Assembly (NCBI RefSeq): GCF_010233585.1
Contig: NZ_CP045997.1
Location: 2,580,692 to 2,644,691 of the forward strand
Source: Spirosoma endbachense
GTDB taxonomy: Bacteria > Bacteroidota > Bacteroidia > Cytophagales > Spirosomataceae
Length of the DNA stretch: 64,000 nt
Reading direction: 5' to 3'
Positions 43,624 through 51,850 of the stretch are shown here, piece after piece (positions within the stretch are counted from its first letter, which is position 1; every line of letters begins with the position of its first letter). Both the position numbers and the translations under genes were made by a program. The notes under the pieces were generated by a model. It did no database searches. It had not been told where the DNA came from and saw only the letters and a program-made list of their open reading frames with translations.

Positions 43624-45519
43624 TTACCGCAGTTTTACATCACGGCAAACGGTCCCAAACGTTTCGGCATTGAATGCTTTTAAAGTGACAGTCTGACCAT
43701 TCACCGAAATCAGAGCCAGCACGGGCGGCTCGGTGAAGTATTGGAACTGTTTCATCCAGGGCGTTGCCAGCATCGCGTAAGGTGCCGACCCTCCTCCCCC
43801 ATTGTTGAGATGATAAAACGGACGGCTCAGTTTCAATTTGGGCAACGTATACCTATCGGGATACATCGGCGTATCGGGCGTTACGTGCAGGAAAGCGAAG
43901 TTGTGTTCGTCACCCGAAATGAAAGCCAGAAACTTTTTGCTCTTGTTGACACACAAATCCAGAAGTTGATCGCGACGTTCGAGAATACCCGTTTTCACTG
44001 GTGTTCCTGCCACTTTTGGCCGTTCGTCGTTATTACCCTCATACCACATGGCACCGTTCGCATGGTCACCATTTGGAAATACGGCACTGTGTACACTGAC
44101 AAAAATGTGGTCGATGGCGGGGTCTTTCTCCAGCTTTTGCATGGTTTCGGTTAACCACTTGACCTGTTGGTCCATGATGTAACCTTCTGGCGACCCATCA
44201 ACACCCGGATAATGCGACTTCCAGTACTCGGTATTCAGCACAATCATTCCCACATTGTCGTAGAAGTAGTAGTACACATTTTCCTGATAAGTTGGAAAGT
44301 CAACCTGTTTGCTATCAGGGTCGTAACTCGCCCCATCTTCACTGGATGGCCCGTTGGTTGGGTGAACAAAGGCGCGGGCAAACGTGGCCTCTCCTGACTC
44401 GGTTTGATACGGAAACCGGTCGATCTTCGGGTTTTTCTTCGTCTCCGGGTCCGGTGCGAACGTCAGGTAATTCACTTCATGATCGCCCATACCCGTATAT
44501 ACCGGAATCTTGTGCCAGAACGGCTCCATCGCCCGCTTCCAATTCGTATACTCCATCAGATGCCCATCCTCACTCGGATTTCCACCAGTAGTCAGATCGC
44601 CAGTGGCCTGCATAAAAACGGCTCCATTCAGTAAAGCGGCTGCCATAATTGCCCGCGACGACTGGTAATTCGTTCCGCCGAAATCACGTTCTCCCCCACC
44701 CGATGTTCCTCGATTCGCACAGGCAAACGCGAACGTAAACGGCTTGCGACTTCCCGAAGCGGGCGCTGTCTGGAAGTGATGCTGGTCACTCCGATTCGCA
44801 TACGCTATGGTATATACGTAATCCATTGCAGGTCTTAACCCACTGACCGTAATCTCATGGTGTGTTGTTTCCTTCGGATCGCTGAATGTCTGGTTACCGA
44901 CCGTAATGGTTGTCTTTACAGGCACCTGGGTTTCATACGAAATGATGCAACCTGTCGACGTCAATGCATTGATAAAAGGCCCTTCGATAACTGTCGGCAA
45001 AGCAGTATATGGCCCTTTGCCACTGAACGCAACCCGACCTTCGTAGACGATCCGTCCGGCATTGTCAAGTACCCGGTAACCAATAACGCCCTGGCCTGTT
45101 TCACTCAGCTTAAAGAAATCATTTACGGCTTTAACCGCACCTTTGATATCCAGCAGGGCTTTTCCATCCTGGATCGGTACCGTACGGGGCAGAAATGCAA
45201 CGGCTGGGTATTCGGCCTTTTCATTGTATGGCCCATACGCTACGGTTCCCGATAAACCCGGCTTGCTGAAATCAAGTAAAATACCCGTTTCATTACCTAC
45301 CGGGTTGCCCACCATCTGAGTCAAAGAAAAGGCATCTTTTTTATCCAGGTCAACCAGTTTCTGACCATTTCGGGTCAGGACCAGCTGGCCCGTTTCACTA
45401 TAGTTTAAGCCCGATAAAACACGGGGAATGGTTGGCTTGACCGATTGGGCCTGGGTAAGTAACGGGCAAAGCGTGGCCAGACAAGCCCCCACTAAGGCTT
45501 TATGAATGAAAGACAACAT
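43624..45519 (-). CDS. Large exported metallophosphoesterase (purple acid phosphatase-like)
   Basis: A 631-residue protein. Signal peptide about 1-24, a long N-terminal beta-rich part, a fibronectin-like domain around 195-255 (ITVSGLRPAMDYVYTIAYAN), and a phosphoesterase domain with ATGDLTTG, MGDHEVNYL, VSVHSAVFP and SGDEHNFAFLH. The GDHE and GDEH variants replace the canonical GNHE and GHxH, as in the neighbouring gene. It probably acts on phosphoesters in the periplasm. It is 30 bases downstream of the YncE-like gene on the same strand. Confidence 0.85.
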   Translation of the reverse strand: MLSFIHKALVGACLATLCPLLTQAQSVKPTIPRVLSGLNYSETGQLVLTRNGQKLVDLDKKDAFSLTQMVGNPVGNETGILLDFSKPGLSGTVAYGPYNEKAEYPAVAFLPRTVPIQDGKALLDIKGAVKAVNDFFKLSETGQGVIGYRVLDNAGRIVYEGRVAFSGKGPYTALPTVIEGPFINALTSTGCIISYETQVPVKTTITVGNQTFSDPKETTHHEITVSGLRPAMDYVYTIAYANRSDQHHFQTAPASGSRKPFTFAFACANRGTSGGGERDFGGTNYQSSRAIMAAALLNGAVFMQATGDLTTGGNPSEDGHLMEYTNWKRAMEPFWHKIPVYTGMGDHEVNYLTFAPDPETKKNPKIDRFPYQTESGEATFARAFVHPTNGPSSEDGASYDPDSKQVDFPTYQENVYYYFYDNVGMIVLNTEYWKSHYPGVDGSPEGYIMDQQVKWLTETMQKLEKDPAIDHIFVSVHSAVFPNGDHANGAMWYEGNNDERPKVAGTPVKTGILERRDQLLDLCVNKSKKFLAFISGDEHNFAFLHVTPDTPMYPDRYTLPKLKLSRPFYHLNNGGGGSAPYAMLATPWMKQFQYFTEPPVLALISVNGQTVTLKAFNAETFGTVCRDVKLR

Positions 45520-45549
45520 GAGTAGTCGAGAGATTGGTTATTCGAACGG

Positions 45550-46578
45550 TTATTGCTTTGGACTTGGCCCGTAAACATACACCCCGAACGTACCGGGTGC
45601 AGGAGTTTTACCGTCGGCCTGATACTCGGCTCCACTCAGGTAAATCCGGTGCGTTGTACCCCGGTGAACCATTGTCTTCTGGCCTGGCTTTGTTGTAAGC
45701 GTTTGAACAACAGAATATTTATCAGCTGAATCCTGATGAATAATAGTGACGTTGCCTTCTCCATTGGAGGTCATGATCAGTTTTAGATCTTTCTCGTAAA
45801 CCACTGCATCGACACCGCCCCCAATCGGCACTGTCTGGACGATTTTCCCGGTCGAAGCGTCCATCACTACCAGCACTTGTGGCTTACGGCATACGGAGAA
45901 CAATCGGTTCGTACTTGCATCGAAGGCCAGCCCGGTCGGTACACCGCCATTGGGAGCCACAGAATATTTGTTTTTTACCTTGAGCGTTTTCGTATCAATC
46001 TCGAAAATCTCGTTGGTATCTTCGTTGTTATTAAAGACACTTCCCTTTTCGTTGGCCACGGCAAACTCTGGTGCACCACCCATTTCCACAGTTCCAACCA
46101 CTTTGTCAGTTGTGGCGTCGATGGCTACTGCATCTCCACTGCCATTGTTGAAGACAAAAATCCGCTTTGTGCCCTTATCATACATGACGGCATCTGCCTT
46201 CTTGCCCGTGACCGATATCGTTTGCAGGACTTTGAATGTATTGTAATCAAAGACTGTGATCGTATTATCCGTTCCGTTGGTGATGTAGCCTTTGTTCAGA
46301 TCTTTAGCCAGACCGATACCGTGAACGCCTTTCAGACCAGTGATCTCACCGATCTGTTTGTTTGTGTTTAAATCAATGACGTGTACCCGGTCGAAGTGCG
46401 ACACGAAGAGCCGTTCGCGTTCACCATCCATTTTCAGGTAATCCCATTTACCGTCGCCCGTAGGCAGACTAATTTTCTCAATAAAAGAATACACAGGCGT
46501 AATCTGCGCGGTAACGTGTAGGTGGCTAGTGCCTAATAGGCAGGCAGTAACAGCAATTTTTTTGATTAAAGAGACCAT
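45550..46578 (-). CDS. YncE-like beta-propeller protein, exported
   Basis: A 342-residue exported protein from the ATG at 46578 (MVSLIKKIAVTACLLGTSHLHVTAQ signal). Blade repeats follow: LFVSHFDRVHVIDLNTNKQIGEI, IFVFNNGSGDAVAIDATTDKVVGTVEMGG, VFNNNEDTNEIFEIDTKTLKVKNKY, VLVVMDASTGKIVQTV. It shares blade order and many residues with the protein at 17932. It is the first gene of the six-gene phosphatase/TonB run, so it is likely induced with them. Confidence 0.9.
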   Translation of the reverse strand: MVSLIKKIAVTACLLGTSHLHVTAQITPVYSFIEKISLPTGDGKWDYLKMDGERERLFVSHFDRVHVIDLNTNKQIGEITGLKGVHGIGLAKDLNKGYITNGTDNTITVFDYNTFKVLQTISVTGKKADAVMYDKGTKRIFVFNNGSGDAVAIDATTDKVVGTVEMGGAPEFAVANEKGSVFNNNEDTNEIFEIDTKTLKVKNKYSVAPNGGVPTGLAFDASTNRLFSVCRKPQVLVVMDASTGKIVQTVPIGGGVDAVVYEKDLKLIMTSNGEGNVTIIHQDSADKYSVVQTLTTKPGQKTMVHRGTTHRIYLSGAEYQADGKTPAPGTFGVYVYGPSPKQ

Positions 46579-47141
46579 AAGTTGTAGCATGAAGAGGAAA
46601 CAGTTTCGATCCTTTTCGCCAGCAAACTTATAGACTATTTCTAAGATATAACGACCTCAAAATTCAAATTAATTATTTGATAATAAGCAATTTACAATTA
46701 ATTAACATTGATTTATTATATAACAAAAGCCATAATCGATCGACTGCCATTTAAGGCATGCCTAGCGGTTATGGCTGCGATATGGTTAGTTTAGTTAGTT
46801 GGTAAAATCTTCACTAGTCGAGCTTATCTTTTATGGATTAGCTCAATACAACAGAACGGGAAATCCTGGTTTCATCGTGGTTACAAAAGTGATGGTCAAT
46901 TTTGAAGCAAATCTGAAGTTCGCGCAGATTTGATCCTCTTCTCTCAATAGTTCCAACTATTCCAACATTTATCCTAAAAAATTGAGCCAATTAAGGGCAA
47001 AGCTTAATTTTAGCAATGGGGTTTCGCCCTGTACAATGGTTAATAAGGCGGCCTATAAACGGGAGGCACTTCAAAGTCTCTTCAGAATATCCCTGTTAGT
47101 TTGCAATCGTTATCGCAGCAGGCAGATTAAACCATTACCGA
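46579..47141. other. Divergent promoter region, no gene seen
   Basis: About 560 bases between the YncE-like gene (minus) and the PAP2 gene (plus). The first 170 bases are strongly AT-rich (46660-46730) and may hold the promoter of the phosphatase gene run. An 11-bp direct repeat at 46903-46920 matches sites near the OmpR-type system. Confidence 0.5.
46903..46920 (+). promoter_or_regulatory. Candidate response-regulator site 3 (11-bp direct repeat)
   Basis: TGAAG (46903-46907) and TGAAG (46914-46918) in TGAAGCAAATCTGAAGTT, matching sites at 12567 and 14745 in spacing and in the second half TGAAGTT. It lies 222 bases before the second PAP2 gene. Confidence 0.5.
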
Positions 47142-47897
47142 ATGACTATGTACCAACTTCAACACCATATTCATCATCGCTTCGGTCGATTAGCCACCCG
47201 CTATCCGGGGCTTGTTCGCTGGCTGGCCGAACGTTTGACAACCGAACATTTCCGAGGTTTACCCCTGACAGTACTTGCCGGATTACTAATCGTCAACGTG
47301 ATGGTTCTATCTGAAATCGCCGAAAATCTGGTCAACGCCGAATCGATGGTCCAAGTTGATCTGGGATTTACGCACTGGCTTTTTCAGGGACGCAGTACGC
47401 TGATCAGCCAGATGCTATATGCACTAACCTGGTTGGGTTCGGCTTATGTAACAATAGGTCTGGCGTTAATTGGATCACTGGTTTTGTACCATCAAAAAAA
47501 GGGGCGCAACATTGTGATTTTGTGGATTTTAATGGCAGGTGTCGGACTGTTTGTACAGGTTGGTAAACGAACATTTATTCGAAATCGACCAACAGAAGTG
47601 GCTTATTATACGGAATCAGGCTATTCTTTTCCAAGTGGTCATTCAGCCACAGCGATGACGCTCTATGGACTACTTAGCTATTGGTTAGTCCGGGGGCGTC
47701 GTCGTATTCGGAACCGGTGGCTGGTGGGTATCAGCGCTGTTGGCTTAATACTGGTGGTTGGCTTCAGTCGAATTTATCTGGGCGTCCATTTTTTAAGCGA
47801 TGTGTTAGGTGGCTATCTGCTTGGCACCTGTTGGCTCATCGTAGGTATTGTGCTCACCGAATGGCAACGGACAACTCATACAGCTAATGTGACTTAG
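47142..47897 (+). CDS. PAP2 family phosphatase (integral membrane)
   Basis: A 251-residue protein with an N-terminal amphipathic part, five or six membrane segments and all three PAP2 motifs: K-x6-RP in KRTFIRNRP, PSGH in SFPSGHSATA, and SR-x5-H-x3-D in FSRIYLGVHFLSDVLGG. It is a standard membrane phosphatase for lipid phosphates. It is distinct from the exported PAP2 at 14919 but shares the candidate operator. It is followed 31 bases later by the TauE/SafE gene. An alternative start 6 bases downstream is possible. Confidence 0.93.
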   Translation: MTMYQLQHHIHHRFGRLATRYPGLVRWLAERLTTEHFRGLPLTVLAGLLIVNVMVLSEIAENLVNAESMVQVDLGFTHWLFQGRSTLISQMLYALTWLGSAYVTIGLALIGSLVLYHQKKGRNIVILWILMAGVGLFVQVGKRTFIRNRPTEVAYYTESGYSFPSGHSATAMTLYGLLSYWLVRGRRRIRNRWLVGISAVGLILVVGFSRIYLGVHFLSDVLGGYLLGTCWLIVGIVLTEWQRTTHTANVT

Positions 47898-47928
47898 CAT
47901 CCAGCTTGTTTCATTATTCATTCTATTC

Positions 47929-48957
47929 ATGTTTTTATCCGGTTTGCTTCTATTTGGCTGCGCCTTGCTGGCCTTCTCGCTCAGTGCGGTTTGCGGTGGT
48001 GGGGCTGGTTTGTTGTTATTACCGGTACTTGGCTCTCTTTTACCAAGTGCCCAGGTTCCGGCAGCGCTGTCCATTGGTACAGTTTCCAGTTCTATTTCCC
48101 GGATCATTGCCTTCTGGCCCCGTATTCGCTGGGATGTCGTTGTTTGGTTTGTTCCACCCGCCCTACCCGCCGTTTGGATTGGTGCTAAGCTACTTACCTA
48201 TATCAATCCCCTCTATCTTGAGTTGTTGATGGGCTTATTTCTGATGGCCAATCTACCGTTGATTTTTCGTTCTACTAAAGACCTGGAAGAAGTCCATCCA
48301 TTACCCAAAGGCTATCTGGCCATCATTGGATTAGCAGCGGGCTTTGTTTCAGGACTGACGGGTGCCGTTGGTTTATTATTTAACCGATTTTACCTACGTT
48401 ACGGTATGACCAAAGAGGAAATTGTGGCGACTCGTGCAGCCAATGAGGTCATGCTACATCTGGTAAAACTAGCCTTGTATGCTTCCTTTGGCTTATTGAC
48501 GGGCAAGGCACTTACACTGGGGGCAGTGATCGCAGTAGCTGCGATGATCTCTTCTTATGGCATGAAATGGTTATTGCCGCGCCTGAGTGAAAGCCTCTTC
48601 CGACGAGTTGGTTATGCGGCTATGGTCGTTTCTGGGTTAAGTTTATTTATCGAAGCGGCTGGGCAGGTCGTTACGAAAGCACCTATCGGCATCGACTACT
48701 CTCCCGTTGCCAATGGTATGAGTACGCAACTCCAATGGCGCAATAAACTGTTTTCGCTTGAGTTTGAATACGATGAAGGCTTCGAGTTCGAACACACTAT
48801 TCCACTCAGTGGACTACCTCAAGACAAGCAAGTTGAAGCGAAGAAACTCAGCCAGGGGTCTGATCACGTTGTATTGGAAGAAGTGTTTGGCATCGATAAA
48901 CATTCGTACGAAGTTTATGTCTATCGAAAAGGCAGGCTGGAAAAGTTTAACATATAA
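47929..48957 (+). CDS. TauE/SafE family membrane permease with a C-terminal soluble extension
   Basis: A 342-residue protein. About eight membrane segments fill residues 1-245, with the family's first motif (ALLAFSLSAVCGGGAGLLLLP) and second (LAAGFVSGLTGAVGLLFNRFYL). A roughly 95-residue hydrophilic tail follows (about 248-342), containing the acidic EFEYDEGFEFE segment and ending KGRLEKFNI. TauE/SafE members export sulfite or sulfonates or related anions; the substrate is unknown here. The tail is unusual for the family. Confidence 0.85.
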   Translation: MFLSGLLLFGCALLAFSLSAVCGGGAGLLLLPVLGSLLPSAQVPAALSIGTVSSSISRIIAFWPRIRWDVVVWFVPPALPAVWIGAKLLTYINPLYLELLMGLFLMANLPLIFRSTKDLEEVHPLPKGYLAIIGLAAGFVSGLTGAVGLLFNRFYLRYGMTKEEIVATRAANEVMLHLVKLALYASFGLLTGKALTLGAVIAVAAMISSYGMKWLLPRLSESLFRRVGYAAMVVSGLSLFIEAAGQVVTKAPIGIDYSPVANGMSTQLQWRNKLFSLEFEYDEGFEFEHTIPLSGLPQDKQVEAKKLSQGSDHVVLEEVFGIDKHSYEVYVYRKGRLEKFNI

Positions 48958-49157
48958 GCGTTCCTATTCTTCTATCCAAAAGAGTACTAACTAAACTGTA
49001 AAGTAGAGCATATAATGTGAATTTCAGCGTCACAGCGCTTACGACTCCAGTGACCGGTCGGGCTGCGCTCAGCTTTACAGAAGAAGGTGTACGAATGGTT
49101 CCTCCAATAATGGATTCGTGCGTGGCACTGGAATTGCAATAGTATACTAGAGATTTT
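48958..49157. other. Short region with possible gene remnant
   Basis: About 200 bases between the TauE/SafE gene and the transposase relic. The plus strand holds an open tail, FSVTALTTPVTGR, AALSFTEEGVRMVPP, IMDSCVALELQ, ending at TAG 49139-49141, with no start. It looks like coding sequence rather than random frame, but I cannot name a family. Confidence 0.25.
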
Positions 49158-50142
49158 TTAGGCAGCCATTGAGCTGATGAAAAAATAAGATTCGCATTGA
49201 AAAGGAGTTTGGTAGTCAAGCGTTGAATGTTTTCGCCGACGATTGTACCAGTCCTCGATGTATTCAAACGTAGCCAACTTTGCCTGGTGGCGCGTTTCAA
49301 AATTAACATGATTAACCATCTCACATTTCAGGGTTTTGAAAAAGCTCTCGGCCACGGCATTGGCCCATCGGATCGCCGAAGCGACAGTTACCTTTTCGAC
49401 TCATACTTTGCAGGGCGGGCAACTCCTTTAATTGGTCCCGAAAGTCAATGCAGGCGTATTGTACACCCCGATCAGACCGGGCTGCCGGCGCAGTGGAAAA
49501 GTAGTTCACCATCTAATGGCCTGTTTTTAAGGGCCATTAGCCAAGCCGCAATGCTGGTATCAACGGCTTTCAACGTATCGCTTAAAGCCCAACCCACCAC
49601 CTTTCTATCGGCTAAATCTAAAATAGCCGGCAAGTATAACCAGCCTTCGCCGGTTCGGATATAAGTAATAGCTGACACCCATTTTTGGCCTGGCTTTTCG
49701 GCCGAAAACGCTCTGTTCAACAGGTTGTTAGCGATTGGGTAATCATGCTTTGAGTCCGTGGTTTGCACGCAGTACTTTTTATACATGATGCTTTTTATGC
49801 TCGCTTTATTCATCAGTCTGGCTACTCGATTACGGGATACCTTCACACCTGATTCGTTAAGGTCATCGGCAATGCGTGGACTACCATAACGCGCTTGACT
49901 GCGATCGTAAACCTGCTGGATTTGAGTCAAAAACTGTTGTGTCTTAAGCTGCCGGGCTCCGACTGGATGTTTGAGCCAATAATAGTAGCCACTGCTGCTC
50001 CCTTTGATTACTTTACACATCTTCTCAACGGGAAACTGATTGGCATGTTCCTTAATAAATCGGAATATCTCCCACGGTCCGCCGCGCGGTCGCCCCTGGA
50101 AAAGATGCTGACTGCCTTTTTTAATATATCGCGCTCGAATTG
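49158..50142 (-). mobile_element. IS3-family insertion sequence relic (orfA/orfB transposase, multiply broken)
   Basis: The minus strand contains an orfA end (QFERDILKKAVSIFS), then orfB in three frames: IFRFIKEHANQFPVEKMCKVIKGSSSGYYYWLKH...RYGSPRIADDLNESG...KPGQKWVSAITYIRTGEGWLY, then SDRGVQYACIDFRDQL, then AESFFKTLKCEMVNHVNFETRHQAKLATFEYIEDWYN. The IS3 DDE core is evident. The first catalytic Asp is replaced by Ala (GCT in WVSAITY), the N-terminus of orfA is missing, and two frame breaks fall in short GC-rich insertions near 49480-49500 and 49365-49385. Terminal repeats could not be fixed. It is dead. Confidence 0.85.
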
Positions 50143-50733
50143 AGCCTATTTGTGGAGATTTCGGAGATAGAAGTTCTGAGCCACTATCTCCGAAATATAC
50201 AACTTATGTACTGTCTACTGCGCTGAAGCGGACAGGCTTCGCGGCCACTCTCCCAGCAATTATCGCCATATAACTATTGGTGATGCACAAGGGATTCGCT
50301 TGTGGTTGAGAAAGGGAAAATGGGGCAAAACGATATAGGAACGACTTTAAACTTCTTTTGGGGCAATAAACGCACCGGGCCCGCAGCGGAACGGGTCTTT
50401 ATTGTTATTAAGCCAGCTTGAGAACCGATTCATTCGTTAACTACTGAGCATATAATATAGTGCTCCCTATATTTAGGACCAGTTTTTGCTTTTTTTAATT
50501 GAGGTTTTCCGATTCTACGTCGACTTGCAAAGGAGTACAGTACACCTCAGCAGGTGTTTTTCTAGCCAGACCTTGATGGCATTGACAATGAATCTACTGC
50601 ATCGATTGAAGCCGAAGAATATGGCAGCTCAACTGGACAATTTTGCCGATGAATTTTCTTCACTAATTCAGTTTATGCAAGTGGAGGCTGTTTTATAAGA
50701 AAGCCCTGTGTTCGGTTATAACTAAGCCTACCT
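50143..50733. other. Region without a clear gene between the IS3 relic and the AT-rich island
   Basis: About 590 bases. A perfect 12-bp inverted repeat (50159-50170 and 50184-50195, TTTCGGAGATAG) lies next to the transposase remnant. One open frame (50486-50698, ends QFMQVEAVL) has no recognised motif. The last 100 bases before 50734 are AT-rich and could hold the island's promoter. Confidence 0.35.
50159..50195. repeat. Perfect 12-bp inverted repeat near the IS3 relic
   Basis: TTTCGGAGATAG (50159-50170) and CTATCTCCGAAA (50184-50195) flank 13 bases. It lies just outside the truncated orfA, so it could be a terminator or an element end. Confidence 0.45.
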
Positions 50734-51159
50734 ATGCATAAATCAATTGCTATCCTCATTGCTTTAGGAGCAGTAGCTTTTTTTATCCTGCTTTGGTGCG
50801 GTATTATTTATACGATTAGTTATGCTTCAGGTTGGCAAAAGTTAGCTGAAACGTACTCGACATCGTACGTTCCCAATCAAACAAAAAACTGTAACTGTCT
50901 TTTTCAAAAATCCAGTAGTTACAATGGTGTTGTACAATACGCTTCTACAAAAGAAGGGCTTTATTTAAAAACTATAAACTTATTTTCCATTGGCCATAAT
51001 CCTCTCTTTATTCCATGGAAAGATATTGAAAGCTACGAATCTGGCGATCTGATTATTCCTTATAAAAACAGATTAATAGCTTATTCAGCCAAGTTCAAAG
51101 TAAAAGGGATTACGATTTTTATTAATCAGGATGTCCGGGCGCTTCAAATTCAGTACTAG
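50734..51159 (+). CDS. Small membrane protein of unknown function (first gene of AT-rich island)
   Basis: A 141-residue protein with one N-terminal membrane segment (about 6-30, LIALGAVAFFILLWCGIIYTI), then a soluble part containing PLFIPWKDIESYESGDLIIPY. The 'iPW.di' strand resembles the start of small bacterial PH-like domains. The remainder is beta-rich. The coding sequence is AT-rich compared with genes on either side. It begins a three-gene plus-strand cluster with spacing under 12 bases, so co-expression is likely. I do not recognise the family. Confidence 0.62.
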   Translation: MHKSIAILIALGAVAFFILLWCGIIYTISYASGWQKLAETYSTSYVPNQTKNCNCLFQKSSSYNGVVQYASTKEGLYLKTINLFSIGHNPLFIPWKDIESYESGDLIIPYKNRLIAYSAKFKVKGITIFINQDVRALQIQY

Positions 51160-51170
51160 TTAAATAAAGG

Positions 51171-51842
51171 ATGACTATGGTAGGCGGTATTTTAATCGGC
51201 AATCTTCTTTCTTTCGTATTAATTGGAGGGCTTTATTACCTCACCTTCAAAAACAGTCCCAAACACGCTACTATATTATTACTTATTGTCGCTTGTGGTT
51301 TCGCGCTTAGCTTCATTAAACTAGTAGAGAAATATCTTCTGCTCGTTCTTGCATTAGGGATTGTAGCTGTATTCATAGTCATTATACAATCACGAAAGGC
51401 ACGAGATCTAGCTCTCCATAATTGGCTAATTAGCGCTGGATTTAGGCGAATGGAATTCCCTTTTGTAGAAACCCTGTTTAATAAACCGGCCAGTACTATT
51501 TTACGCCATTTACCCTATAAAGGTGAGCTAACCAGCTACCAGCAAACTATTCCATTTGTGATGGCAATACGATACAGTTCATCACCGAGCGGTAAAACGA
51601 CCAGAATTACAGTAGAGTGCTCCTATTATTTCAACGAAAAAATAGACGTCGATTTGCTGTCTGATAAATTCAAAATCGCTAAAGAAAATACGGCAAATCC
51701 CAGGCTATGGCAACGAAATCTAAAAAGCTGCGACATTTTTAGACCTGCTATAGGTGGTATCGTAGTAAACTGGTCAGTATCCGATGCCATAGAAGGTTAT
51801 CGTGAACGCCATGAATGGATAAAAAACGCACTACAGAATTAA
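51171..51842 (+). CDS. Membrane protein of unknown function (second gene of AT-rich island)
   Basis: A 223-residue protein with three or four membrane segments in the first 85 residues, then a soluble domain of about 130 residues (LHNWLISAGFRRMEFPFVETLFNK...RITVECSYYFNEKIDVDLLSDKF...GIVVNWSVSDAIEGYRERHEWIKNAL). The soluble part has no recognised motif. Start alternatives are 51171 or the next ATG at 51177. It sits between the PH-like protein and the ankyrin-like protein. Confidence 0.6.
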   Translation: MTMVGGILIGNLLSFVLIGGLYYLTFKNSPKHATILLLIVACGFALSFIKLVEKYLLLVLALGIVAVFIVIIQSRKARDLALHNWLISAGFRRMEFPFVETLFNKPASTILRHLPYKGELTSYQQTIPFVMAIRYSSSPSGKTTRITVECSYYFNEKIDVDLLSDKFKIAKENTANPRLWQRNLKSCDIFRPAIGGIVVNWSVSDAIEGYRERHEWIKNALQN

Positions 51843-51850
51843 GCACACGC

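Noticed and set aside
48947..49324. 125-residue minus-strand frame
   Set aside because: It overlaps the transposase C-terminal frame and a plus-strand gene end, and shows no domain pattern.
50486..50698. 70-residue plus-strand frame before the AT-rich island
   Set aside because: No motif and no homolog evidence; kept only as a note in the intergenic entry.
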